From: Valencia hispanica
Taxonomy: Eukaryota > Chordata > Actinopteri > Cyprinodontiformes > Valenciidae
Length of the DNA stretch: 64,000 nucleotides
Direction of reading: 5' to 3'
NCBI GenBank assembly: GCA_963556495.2
Contig: OY747716.1
Span: 36,661,818-36,725,817, forward strand
Each line of letters starts with the position of its first letter. The stretch's first letter is position 1. Made by a program: the position numbers and the translations under genes. The notes below the pieces were generated by a model that saw only the letters and a program-made list of their open reading frames with translations, did no database searches and was not told the origin of the DNA. Below, piece after piece: positions 24,602 to 35,404 of the stretch.

Positions 24602-26655
24602 AAAACCGATCCATTTCGAACAAAAATGGTCTTTTTACATCAATGAGGGTCCGATTAAAGTCCTCCAATAAAGTGATTAGTCCCGGACAACAGCAAAACC
24701 GATAAAAAATGTAAAACAAACAGTGAAAATGCGCTCTTGAAATGTCTATGGCCATTTTTGTAGTCTTTACGGCTTTGTCATCCGGTTTATTCCTTACGTA
24801 GGGTAAATCTCCAACCAATTGTCAGGCTGCTGATGGAAGGGGAGCAGCCTCTGGTGAGAAACTATGCATTCCAGACGCAGACGGTGGATGATCACAGAAG
24901 ACAGGCGGTGATCCGAGCGAAGGGACTGAACTGGGCAAACCTGGAACCCAGCTGAAAGATAAGCTTGGGACTTGGAGTCTTGAATACTGATGCGCAGAAG
25001 CGGATCAGGAGCTACACGTCATAGAGAAGACGATGACAGAGCGAAGTGAGGTGAGTCGTGAGGTTCTTTGTAGTTTGTGAGGAAAAGGGATCCAGCCAAT
25101 GAATGGTGAGGAGGTCATCAGACACAGCTGCTCTAGATTGAGCCTGATGACTTCCTGACACCAATGGCGCATGGATGAAAAGTCACGTTATGGTAAGTAA
25201 CTCGAACCAATTGCGGTCCAGAACTCTGATGATTGACGCATCGAATAGCCAAAGTAATGCTGTAAACGCAGATATATAACTTGACCGGGCGGACTTGTTC
25301 GCAGCCATAGTATATGACGTGCGTAAAATGTCTTATTCATGAAGAGATTACGCACAGTGCGTACCAGTAACATACTGTTTCAGCACAGTGTCCAAACACC
25401 CTTTATAATTAAAATACAACATTGAAGGAAGCCGTGGAGCTTTATATGGTAGGATGCAGTTATGATTCTGATGATATTTTTAATTCAGTGAGGACTACGG
25501 CCTTTACCCAGGAGATGGGGCATATGGCACACTTTTGACCACCTTTGACCTGTAGTTATAAAAATGTGTGCAGAATTCTCACTTTTTGGTTTACTGCTGT
25601 CAAATTTGGTGTGGATGAAGGTAATACTTCAGGCTTTAGACACACAGTGTGTTTTAGGTCCCAGCCTATTTATAAAGCCATTTTTACACCATGTATTTAT
25701 ATAAAACAAATAATCGGACATTAAAAAAAATATTTTTCAGTGTATTAAAATTCATATTGCTTGGTAACAATAGCACTCAGAGATATTAACACAGTTCTGG
25801 GATAAATTTTAGAGTGTTTGCTTTCCAAAGAGAGCCAACCATGTCTCTACTCAAACTGGTTCAAGAACAGCTTCAAGTTAATTTTGGGTATGCGCTTTTA
25901 AAAATTGTAGGGCGGAAATTGCAGGAATGTTAAGGGGCTTTGTGTTGCAGTCATGTAGCTTTCATAAAGGAAGATTGTTCTGATTGAAACATGACGTTTT
26001 CAAATACAAAATCCTAATAACAATATTCTGACAAAGAAAAAAAACACGAAGGAAACTCTTGCCCTTATACCCTTAATATTTGTAGGAAAACATCTGCAAG
26101 ACCTTGCTTAAACCATTGTTTTTTGGCCAGGTTTTATGTCACATTGAGGTCTTTTGTTTTTGTAACATCAGCACTCAACCGTCATTATCTCCAATTATTA
26201 AAATGCCAATTTTGTCAACTTTAAAGTGCAAAAACATCAACAAGTGCTGTTTTAGTGAACCAGTAACTTGGCAATTAGGAAAATAAAAGAAGTAACCCTT
26301 ATGTTACGATTTGCCATTCATGTTCTCAGTTCCTCCCAACCCCAGTCTATTTGCTCCTCCCTTGGTGTGAGTAGCTTTACACCACTTCAATACTTTCAAA
26401 TATAGAGACAAATATATAGAGGTTGTACACCATTTATTGTAGCACGTCAGCCAGCTCATACATTTAATGTCTTACTAGCATCAGATCCCACCTTCACCAA
26501 ATTGCTAAAACAAACACATTTTTTAGCATTTTATTTGACGTTGTGCCTTTGATTATAGACCAGAAAATCAAGCAGTGTAGCTAAGAATAGAAGATCCTCA
26601 TTAAAGAGTATTTGTAAATGCAGAGAACTTTAAGCTAGTGAGATTTGTAACAGCT
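24602..26655. other. Intergenic, no gene identified
   Basis: No domain-like frame was found. AT-rich sequence holds isolated homopolymers only. Confidence 0.45.
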
Positions 26656-26909
26656 TCACTTCATGCTTTTGGATGTGGCAGAGCTCCAGATTACACTGGA
26701 CTCCTTGTACACGAGCAGTTTGCAATCATCCGTCAGTTGAAGACGGCAAACAGGAGAGCCAGGCTTGGAAGAGCTGGTGTGCCATCTAGGAGACTCGGAC
26801 TGGTTGTACATCACCAAGTTGCAATCCGCCTGCATGATCAGACGGACCGCATCAGATCCGGAGGTATCTGAGGCCCATACGGGCTGCCAGCCATAGATGA
26901 CAAAATTTG
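26656..26909 (-). pseudogene. Truncated lily-type lectin, last exon only
   Basis: The minus strand encodes NFVIYGWQPVWASD onward to the natural stop at 26656, clearly paralogous to exon 3 of the lectin at 16.7 kb. The central site is intact (QADCNLVMY); the third is degenerate (TDDCKLLVY). The first three codons of the exon, and all of exon 2, are absent. The sequence upstream is a LINE fragment that reads into the lectin in frame (GKVA then NFVIY), so the first mannose site loses its Gln and Asp. There are no internal stops. It is most likely a broken duplicate, though an in-frame chimeric ORF of 160 codons (26656-27138) exists. Confidence 0.8.
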
Positions 26910-27138
26910 CCACCTTGCCACCGAGGAGCTTTTTAACGACCTCGGTGACCTCAGCACCAGAGATTGGAGAGCCCGACCCAAAGTCCCCAGACTCTGCTTC
27001 CAGATTGGAAGGCGTGACGGTGGGAATGAGGAGGTCTTCGAAGTATTCCATCCACCGACCCAAAACGTCCTGCGTCAAGGTCAGCAGCACTCCATCCCCA
27101 CTGTAAACAGTGTTGGGGCCAGGGCCAGTTCTACACAA
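26910..27138 (-). mobile_element. LINE reverse-transcriptase fragment joined to lectin exon
   Basis: Minus-strand translation gives QDVLGRWMEYFEDLL and ISGAEVTEVVKKLLGGK. This is the segment just before the PGxDxI core in the reverse transcriptase of several fish non-LTR elements. The element is cut exactly where its GGKAPG motif would follow and passes into lectin sequence. The exact family is not assigned. Confidence 0.65.
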
Positions 27139-27400
27139 GAGCCAGTAAAGTAGAGCACATCACCTAGAGCAAGTAGAGCAAATCATTGAATGGCTTAGCA
27201 CCAAAGTATGTTGAAGATCTACTGTTACTAAACCAACCCACCAGACCACTCAGGTCCTCTAAATCCAGTCTAATAAACATCCCTAGAATCAGAACCAAAC
27301 ATGGAGAAGCAGCTTTTAGTTTCTATTCTCCTCTAATCTGGAACAAACTTCCAGACAACTACAAAGCTGCTGAAACACTGAGTTGTTTTAAATCACAACC
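27139..27400 (+). mobile_element. L2-like LINE 3' fragment
   Basis: Reads LAPKYVEDLLLLNQPTRPLR and HGEAAFSFYSPLIWNKLPDN, the same C-terminal tail as at 14.53 and 22.73 kb but more diverged. It stops within the motif FKSQ, where the minisatellite begins. Confidence 0.75.
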
Positions 27401-28364
27401 GTTTTTCCTGATTGCTATGAGGCTAATTATAACATTTCAGCTAGCACTGGTATGCTAGTTAGCATTAGCATGCTAGCTAATGTTAGCATTTTTCAAAACT
27501 ATTTTTCCTGATTAAGATGCTAATGATAACCTTTAAGCTAGCATTGGTATGCTAGTTAGCATTAGCATGCTAGCTAATGTTAGCATTTTAGCAATTTTTA
27601 GAATTTTGCCTAACTATTTGTCCTGATTGCTATGAGGCTAATGATTACTTTTAAGCTAGGATTGGTATGCTAGTTAGCATTAGAATGCTAGCTAATGTTA
27701 GCATTTCTAAAATTTTGCTTACCTATTTGTCCTGATTGCTATGAGGCTAATGATAACATTTCAGCTAGCATTGGTATGCTAGTTGGCATTAGCATGCTAG
27801 CTAATATTAGCATTTTGCTTAACCGTTTTTCCTGATTGCTATGAGGCTAATTATAACATTTCAGCTAGCACTGGTATGCTAGTTAGCATTAGCATGCTAG
27901 CTAATGTTAGCATTTTTTTAAACTATTTTTCCTGATTAAGATGCTAATGATAACCTTTAAGCTAGCATTGGTATGCTAGTTAGCATTAGCATGCTAGCTA
28001 ATGTTAGCATTTTAGCAATTTTTAGAATTTTGCCTAACTATTTGTCCTGATTGCTATGAGGCTAATGATTACTTTTAAGCTAGGACTGGTATGCTAGTTA
28101 GCATTAGAATGCTAGATAATGTTAGCATTTCTAAAATTTTGCTTACCTATTTGTCCTGATTGCTATGAGGCTAATGATAAGATTGCAGCTAGCATTGGTA
28201 TGCTAGTTTGCATTAGCATGCAAGCTAATGTTAGCATTTTTCAAAACTATTTTCCCTGATTTTTGAGGCTAATGATAACATTTCAATTAGCATTGGTATG
28301 CTAGTTAGCATTAGCATGCTAGCTAATGTTAGCATTTTTCAAAACTATTTTTCCTGATTAAGAT
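27401..28364. repeat. GCTAGC-rich minisatellite with higher-order units
   Basis: Units of roughly 105 bases carry GGTATGCTAGTTAGCATTAG and GCATGCTAGCTAATGTTAGC. Successive units differ, but a four-unit block starting GTTTTTCCTGATTGCTATGA at 27401 recurs at 27825, a 424-base higher-order period. The array continues after a 2-kb insertion at 30357-30613. Confidence 0.9.
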
Positions 28365-30356
28365 CAATGGCTGCTGGTTGCTCTGCTTTTTGACTACGAC
28401 ACTGGGGGCCGCCATTGCTGTAGTACCGCCATATAGCCGCTATTCCCCCATTGGAATATATTCCACTTTAGACACGTTAAAAACAACTTTAATGCCTGGT
28501 GCCTAATGTTTTTAAACGGTCTACAGCTACATATTGCTTCTGTGATTACGCTGGGTTAAAAAAAACCCAGAGGCACCAGGCTTGTTAACGTACGAAAAAT
28601 TTTCTAAATCTTGCATAATTAATGGGGGCCAGTCTATGATTGACAGGTCGTTTACGTCGCTGCCTGGCCCATCGGGTAGGCTAATAGCTCGCTGCGCAGC
28701 TGCATGAAGCTAGCAGAGGTTATCTGGCTGTGGAGCTGAGGTCAACCTGAGGTCTTTTCAGTTTGATATATTAGACTATTGAATAATGTATGAGCCAAAG
28801 TAAAACATGTTTGTAATTACAAAAGGCAAGTTTTTTTTTCCTTATCTGTTTGACCACTATAAAATTTTACTGCTGATATGCAGTGTGTGATTTGTGAAAA
28901 AAGCAGAGGGGGGGATTTATTTTTATTTTTTTTACTTTTTAATTATGAAAATAACGACAGGTTTGTGTATGCAGGCTGCAGGGCATCTTGCACATACGTT
29001 TACCCTTTAAAAACTGACAGAAAATGTGAAAAACAAAATTATTGTTGACATAAAAAAATTAAGATAAGATCAAATATATTAAGATGATTAAAATTAAAGA
29101 TAAGAATTCACTTGACTTATCCAGTCCACCACGATGCCCAAATCAGCACGCACATAAAACGTGCGTAGGGATTCGAAATCCCTACGCACGTTTTATTAAA
29201 CTGAGGGTACATGTGAACCTCAACATATGAACCTCTAAATTATTTCTGCACCTGACCCCTGCCGGGCCCCGTGCAGAGATGAAAGGAAGTTTGTTGAGTG
29301 TTTTTATCATTCTTCCTCTGGTCTGCCAAATAGATTCTGCAGGATTCTGGGTTGATTGCGCAGAATCCCCTCTTGAACTCTGCTGCGGAGACGGAACGTG
29401 TACACCGCAGCCATTAATTTATGAAGGTGTTCACCGATGTTGTTTAATATAAATTTTTTATTGACCTTACCATAACCTATTATCAATTCAAAGATGCAAA
29501 CTCTCTGAGGATCAGTATTATTTGTTCTGATGATGAAGCATATGTTTGCGGGAGAAACATAAATGCGTTCACAATCTTTAACAACTTTTATTTTCAAGAA
29601 TACATTTTTTTTTTATCATCAAAAACTGTATTAATTACTGTATTAATCCATTCATAGCAGCACACACAACACACTTTCATCCACACGCATTCAACACACA
29701 TACAGTGCACAGAAAGCACTTTTCACACAGGGAATTTAATACTTGACACATTATTATACACTGTATATATACAGTCAATGTTACACACATGTAAACATAT
29801 TGCAGATTAGATTAGGCTAATAAACATCCTCCACTCGGCTTTACATACATTTTGACAGCAATCTGTCTCGAGACTCTTTTTTTATCCAATTGTCTTCGAT
29901 ATCACGTTGTGATAATTCAGTTTAAATCGGTGTATTTCGTTCGACTGTAATTATAGTAACACTACATTTTAATAATTATTTTAAGTTATGAGTTCTTACC
30001 TTATGAGATTGGGGGAAAAGAGAGCCGACGGAGGCGCACAGATGGCTGCAGTAGAATGAAGCGCTATATATATAGTCAATGAACGGATTAGCCTTTAGCT
30101 TAGCTAGCCAAGTTTAGCATCAGAACTAAAGGCGCGGGAGCAGAATGGGCGGGATTACGACAGAAATACACGCCCTGCGAGGGTCAAGCAGGGCCGACTT
30201 TACAGTGACGATCCCGCCCTTATGCCCTTTTTAGGAACATGGTTTGTCAGAACAGGGGAGGAGTCTGTAAATCCGCCATGATTTCCCCCATGAACCTGGT
30301 CATTGTGGTAAACAGGGAGGAGTGCGGAAACGCTGTCCAATATATATACAGTCAAT
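28365..30356. mobile_element. 2-kb insertion with direct repeats, family unknown
   Basis: Interrupts the minisatellite, with GATTAAGAT present on both sides (28356-28364 and 30357-30365), consistent with an 8-9 bp target duplication. It starts CAATGGCTGCTGG and ends TATATACAGTCAATG, without an obvious long terminal inverted repeat. It holds a 20-bp-arm perfect palindrome at 29154-29196. A minus-strand open frame at 29307-29597 (MAAVYTFRLRSRVQEGILRN part) is unrecognised. A GC-richer part around 30120-30330 contains GGGCGGGATTACG. It could be a DNA transposon with a decayed gene. Confidence 0.5.
29154..29196. repeat. Perfect palindrome, 20-bp arms
   Basis: ATAAAACGTGCGTAGGGATT, spacer CGA, then the exact reverse complement. 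The 20-bp arms imply either recent origin or selection, as expected of a cruciform or hairpin RNA. Confidence 0.85.
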
Positions 30357-30613
30357 GATTAAGATGCTAATGATAACCTTTAAGCTAGCATTGGTATGCT
30401 AGTTAGCTAATGTTAGTGTTTTTCAAAACTATTTTTCGTGATTGTTATGAGGCTAATGATAACCTTTAAGCTAGCATTGGTATGCTAGTTAGCATTAACA
30501 TGCTTGCTAATGTTAGCATATTAGCATATTTTAGACTTTTGCCTAACTAATTGTACTGACTACTACGACGCTAATTATGATATTTCAGCTATCATTGGTA
30601 TGCTAGTTAAATC
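30357..30613. repeat. Minisatellite, continuation
   Basis: Same unit as at 27401-28364 (GATGCTAATGATAACCTTTAAG and GCTAGCATTGGTATGCTAGT parts). It ends at TGCTAGTTAAATC, which was duplicated on insertion of the following L1. Confidence 0.85.
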
Positions 30614-33600
30614 CTTTTTTTTCAAGAACTTTATTTAGTAAATTTACAAACAAACATGGCACTTGAAAATGTTACAGATTCAACAGTAAATTCAAGAGGA
30701 GCAGTGAGCATGTTATAAACATAAATATACATATTGGTAGGTACATGTGGAGGGAATATGGAACAACAAGAAACAAAAAAGTACAGTAGAGTACAGCATT
30801 CAATGAGGGTACAGCGTTTCATATAAGGAATTAGGATATTTCTTTGGGAAGTTCAGCTAAGATGCTATATAGATTTTCATTGTAATTATTGAAGAGTTTC
30901 ATGGACTTTAAATATAACTGAAATTCAGTTAAAAATATATTGAAAAAAGGGGATGATTTTCAGATTCGTTGTTTGTGGATAAATAATTTGGCTAAGCAGA
31001 GGATAATATTACTACAGAGTTCCTCGTCTTTATTTTTGAGTAAGATTCCAAAAGTTATCAAATCTTTAGTAAGGTGAACTGGGAGGGGTATTTTTGGTTT
31101 GATCCAAATCTCTAGCTTTTTCCAGAATAGTTGTGTTTTCTGACATTCATAAAAAATATGATCTATAGTTTCTATGTGACTTTCGCAGAAAGAGCAGTCG
31201 TTGCAATCAATATTAAAGCGAGTTCTTAATAATTATTTTGAAAGATATATCGCATTCATTATCTTAAAGTGGGTTTCTTTAGCCTTTGGTGGTATAGGTA
31301 ATTTTAGGTAGATAGTTCTTATCTTCTCAATAGATCTTTTGTCAAATTTGTAAATTATATAATTTTTGTTTGTTTTTCCAGGAAATAAAGATTAATTTAA
31401 GGCTGATCTTATTATATGGTTATTGCATTTCTTGTCAGTTAATGGAAGATCTTTAACACATAAGGTAGGAAGAGTTGGATTCTATGTTGGTGTTTCATAA
31501 ATTATTGGGCTTGAGTGATAAATTGTTTTGGAAGTGCATTATGTAATCGGTTGAAGTCAAATTCAGAAGGATTAAAAATATGTTTTCTGCAGAACTTTTC
31601 ATAATTTAAAAGATGACCATCTAAATCCATTAGGTGTATAATAGACCATATATTGATATCTAACCAGACTTTATAGAATAGTGATTTGTTTTTGTGCAAT
31701 ATAAATCTATTGTTCCAGATAATTGGAACTCTGAAAGTTTAATGGGGAGTTTATTTATATTGAAATCTGTTAGGAGAAGAATTTTTAAGCCGCCAATTTT
31801 GTAAAAGAGATAGTTGGGGATAGCATACCAAAAGGAATGTGGGTGTTTTAACCAGAATTTTAACCAATTAATCTTTAAGGTACCATTAAGACATTCAAAG
31901 TCAATAACCTTTAAGCCTCCCTGTTTTATTTCCTTAGTCATATGAGCCTTTTTAAGGTAGTGCGGTTTGTTTCTCCAGAAAAAGTTAAAGGTGGTTTGAT
32001 TGAGCTTTTTGATTATGTTATGTGGTATAGCGATGCTACAGGTTGGATAGACTAATCTCGATAAACACTCCATTTTGGTGAGAGATATACGACCCAGAAT
32101 TGAAAGTTCTCTTTGGAGCCAGAGGTTTTGTTTAGAATTTCCTTCTTTAAGTTTATTTCCAAAGTTTAAGACTGAGTTAAGTTTGGGGTTTTTAGTTATA
32201 GATACTCCTAAGTATTTTATCTCAGATTTAAAAGGAATATTATATATTTCTTTTAAAGGTGTGTCATGAATGGCAAAAAGTTCAATTAAAAAAAAAATTT
32301 AGTTCAGACCTGAAGCAGCAGAGAACAGATTAATTTTTTGAATGGCTATATGAATTTGTTTAGAGTCTTTAAAAAAAGTGTGGTGTCATCTGCTAGTTGA
32401 CTTATAATTAAATCAGAACTTAGAACATTTAGTTTCGCAATCTTATCACAATTTTTTTAATGTATTGCTAACATTTCAGTTACCAGAATAAAAAGGTAAG
32501 GTGAAATTGGACAACCTTGTGCGATACCAACGTTAATATTGAATCTAGGGGTGGTATTTTTAAGTAAGATGACACAGCTGTTTATGTTTTGATATAGGCC
32601 CTTGATTAAGTTAATAAAGTTGTTACCAAAACCAAAGCGTTGTAAGACTGAAAAGATGATGTTCTACAGAATCAAAGGCTTTATAAAAGTCTAAGAAAAG
32701 TATGAATCCATCATCAATAATCCGATCTTTGTATTCGATTATGTCCATTACCAATCTGATGTTATAATGGATTGATCTGCTCTTTAAAAAGCCGGATTGT
32801 GATTCACTGATATTTGAAATTCCTGATTGAAGACGCAAATTAAATATGTATGCAAGCAATTTATAGTCTGAATTTCTAAGTGTAATGGGTCGCCTGTTTT
32901 CGATAATTCTTGGATCCTTGCCGGGTTTTGGGATAGAGATGATAATTCCTTGTCTCATTGTGTGTGGAAGGGTATACTTTTTAAAGATTTCTGAAAAAAC
33001 TTCAAAGAGAAGAGATTTTATGTCCTCCCAGAAGTGATGGTAGAAGTTACCCGTAAGGCCGTCCTGGCCAGGTGCTTTATTAATAGCTAAGCGTTTTATT
33101 GCATTATCAAGTTCTATCATAGTAATTTCCTTTTCACACGTATGTTTAAATGAGTCATTTATTTTAGGGATGAAAGAATCAATATGGTTTAGAAAGGTAT
33201 CAGAATTTCTGGGTGAGAATTTGGAAGTGTATAAATTTCTTGTCCTATTGATTTTTCATTGGTGGATTCAACATTATTTATTAGTAAAGAGTTAATAGCA
33301 TTCCTTTGTTGTCTTCTTTTTTCTAGGTTACAAAAATAAGCAAAGTTATTTTCTCCTTCCTCAATCCATTTGGCTCTCGATCTTCTAAATGCATCTTTAG
33401 CTTTTTGTATGTACATATCATCCAGTTTGAGTTGAAGGGTTAGAACAATTTGCTTGTCTATTTCAGATGGGTTAGGCTTATTACAATTTAAGTTCAATTT
33501 TTGTATGATGTCTATCTCTATAACCTGAAGTTCATTTTTAAGTTGTTTACTAAATGAAATATAAAATTGTCTGATTTTATATTTTAGAAATTCCCATTTG

Positions 33601-34120
33601 GAAGTTGGAATGTTTAACTCTTGAGTTTACAATATCTGTAATAATTGATTTTATTTTACTACAGTAAGAGATATTTTGGAGCAGGCAGGAATTAAATTTC
33701 CAATATTTATTTATATTACAGGTGTTTTTCAGTTTAATATTAAGTGATATAAGGTAATGGTCTATTAATGGGATAGCAGAGATATCAGAGACAAAGTCAT
33801 ATAGTGGAATCAAGTCATTAGTAATAAGCCAATGATCAATCCTTGATTTATTAGTTGAGTTAAACCATTAGAATTTTTGGGCAACCGGATTAAGGTGTCG
33901 CCATATATCCACAAGATTATATTCAAAACAGAAGTTGGTAAATAATGGGTTTGGGTGGCTCGCGTCAAATTTGGATGGTGATATCAAGAAATTCATCCTG
34001 AACAAGGTTGAAATCACCTCCAATTAGGACATTATTTGTGGAATGTTTAACCTTTAGGTGGTCTAAATGTTAACCCAATTCTTCCAGTAATGTATTATTT
34101 TGAGTTATGTTTAAGAGTAT
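30614..34120 (-). mobile_element. L1/Tx1-like LINE, 5'-truncated, 13-bp TSD
   Basis: TGCTAGTTAAATC lies at both 30601-30613 and 34121-34133, an exact 13-bp target duplication. A poly-T run (poly-A on the element's strand) sits just inside the left end, giving minus orientation. In element order it has an endonuclease-end segment (LIPLYDFVSDISAIPLIDHY, 33.8 kb), then APGQDGLTGNFYHHFW, RQGIIISIPKPGKDPRIIEN and ESQSGFLKSRSIHYNIRLV. Motif A follows as FLDFYKAFDSVEH. Motif C (LADDTTLF, near 32395) keeps both Asp residues. The C-terminal part is FWRNKPHYLKKAHMTKE. Frameshifts and stops separate the segments, so it is dead. It is better preserved than the copy at 20 kb. Confidence 0.88.
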
Positions 34121-34133
34121 TGCTAGTTAAATC

Positions 34134-35404
34134 TGTATAGGGTAGATCCATGATTCTCAAACTGTGGCAAGCTCCCCCGCGTGGTACTTGGAGAATATAT
34201 TTTCATAATAAAATTGAAAAATGTACAATGCAATTCAATATGAGCCTGCTATGGTTGAATCCTGTTAGGATGAGTTTAAGCGCCTGTTATGATGCTACTG
34301 TTTTGTAGTGTGGCTGTAGCTGGCGACAATTACCAATAAATAATCCTTAGGAGTAAATATCCCTCCTTTGTGAATTGTCCATAGCTGAAAGGGTAATAAG
34401 CCTCCTCTACTCAATGTTCAGGTAGGTCATGATGGTGGTACTTTGAGAGCTTGACAGATATAGACAATGGATGTCAGTGAAAATTAAAGGTTTTGTCTTT
34501 TCGTATAGTATATGCAGAAATCTGATATTTTCTATATTTACTTGTTATAAATAAAATGGGACTATAAAAAGGGATAGACAGCTTCAGAACAGTCTTATTT
34601 CAACTGATTAAACCCTAAAGGTCATTTGGAACGCATCAGACTCTTGCAAATCCCAGAAAAAAAGGCCTTCCGCTTAATCAGATTCTCATCTGGCTCTAAA
34701 GGGAATGTCCTTTAGTGGACTGCTCCACTTTCACATCAGCCAAACAACACAGAGGAATCTGCCTTATGGCTGATTTGACAAGCGTCTCTCACTCCTTGAA
34801 TTCCAGGATCTCCGTGCAGTCCAGGAATCCACTCCGTATGGTGGATGGGGATCATCTCAGCAGGGTTCTTTGAATCATGGCTTGGAGTCGCCTCACAGAT
34901 GGCAGGATCCTGTTTCTCTTAGCAACTTATTCCATCGAACTGGTTACAGTGCTCATAGCGTGTACAGTTGCGTTGCAACGCTTTAGATGAACTTCTAACG
35001 CAGCACCGACTAAGGCCCCACATTAGTGGAAAAGGAACTGGTGCTTTGAAAGAACCTGCTTAAAACTGACTAAGCTCTAGCTCTGGGATGGATGTAGTAG
35101 GTCATTCACCAGGAGGAGTGAATGCTGCAAGTCAATGACTCGACACAATCGCCTGTTTCTATAGATAGAAAACGTATTTTAATAATAAACTGAATTTGTG
35201 TTGTAATCTGGTGCTATAGAGGATGATGTAACAAATTTAGTTTCTGTAGTGAAACAGTAGTGCAGTCTGGAGGATCCAGGTTAAGACTTCACTCCTTTAG
35301 CACAGAAAAATGAGCATTAAGAACTTGAATTCCTGATAAAATGTTTGTCATTTTGTATTTTGTACACTGATCAAGGAAAAAAACGACAACAGACTGAATT
35401 AGCT
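34134..35404. other. Intergenic gap before scrib 3' end
   Basis: 34145-34190 has the TGATTCTCAAACTGTGG phrase of a common DNA-transposon end. 34600-35220 is higher in GC, has no frame of 60 codons and is not recognised; it ends near AATAATAAACTGAATTTG. No protein gene is supported. Confidence 0.4.

Noticed and set aside
29307..29597. Known transposase in the 2-kb insertion
   Set aside because: The 96-codon frame shows no helix-turn-helix, zinc finger or DDE pattern that I can recognise, so no function is assigned.
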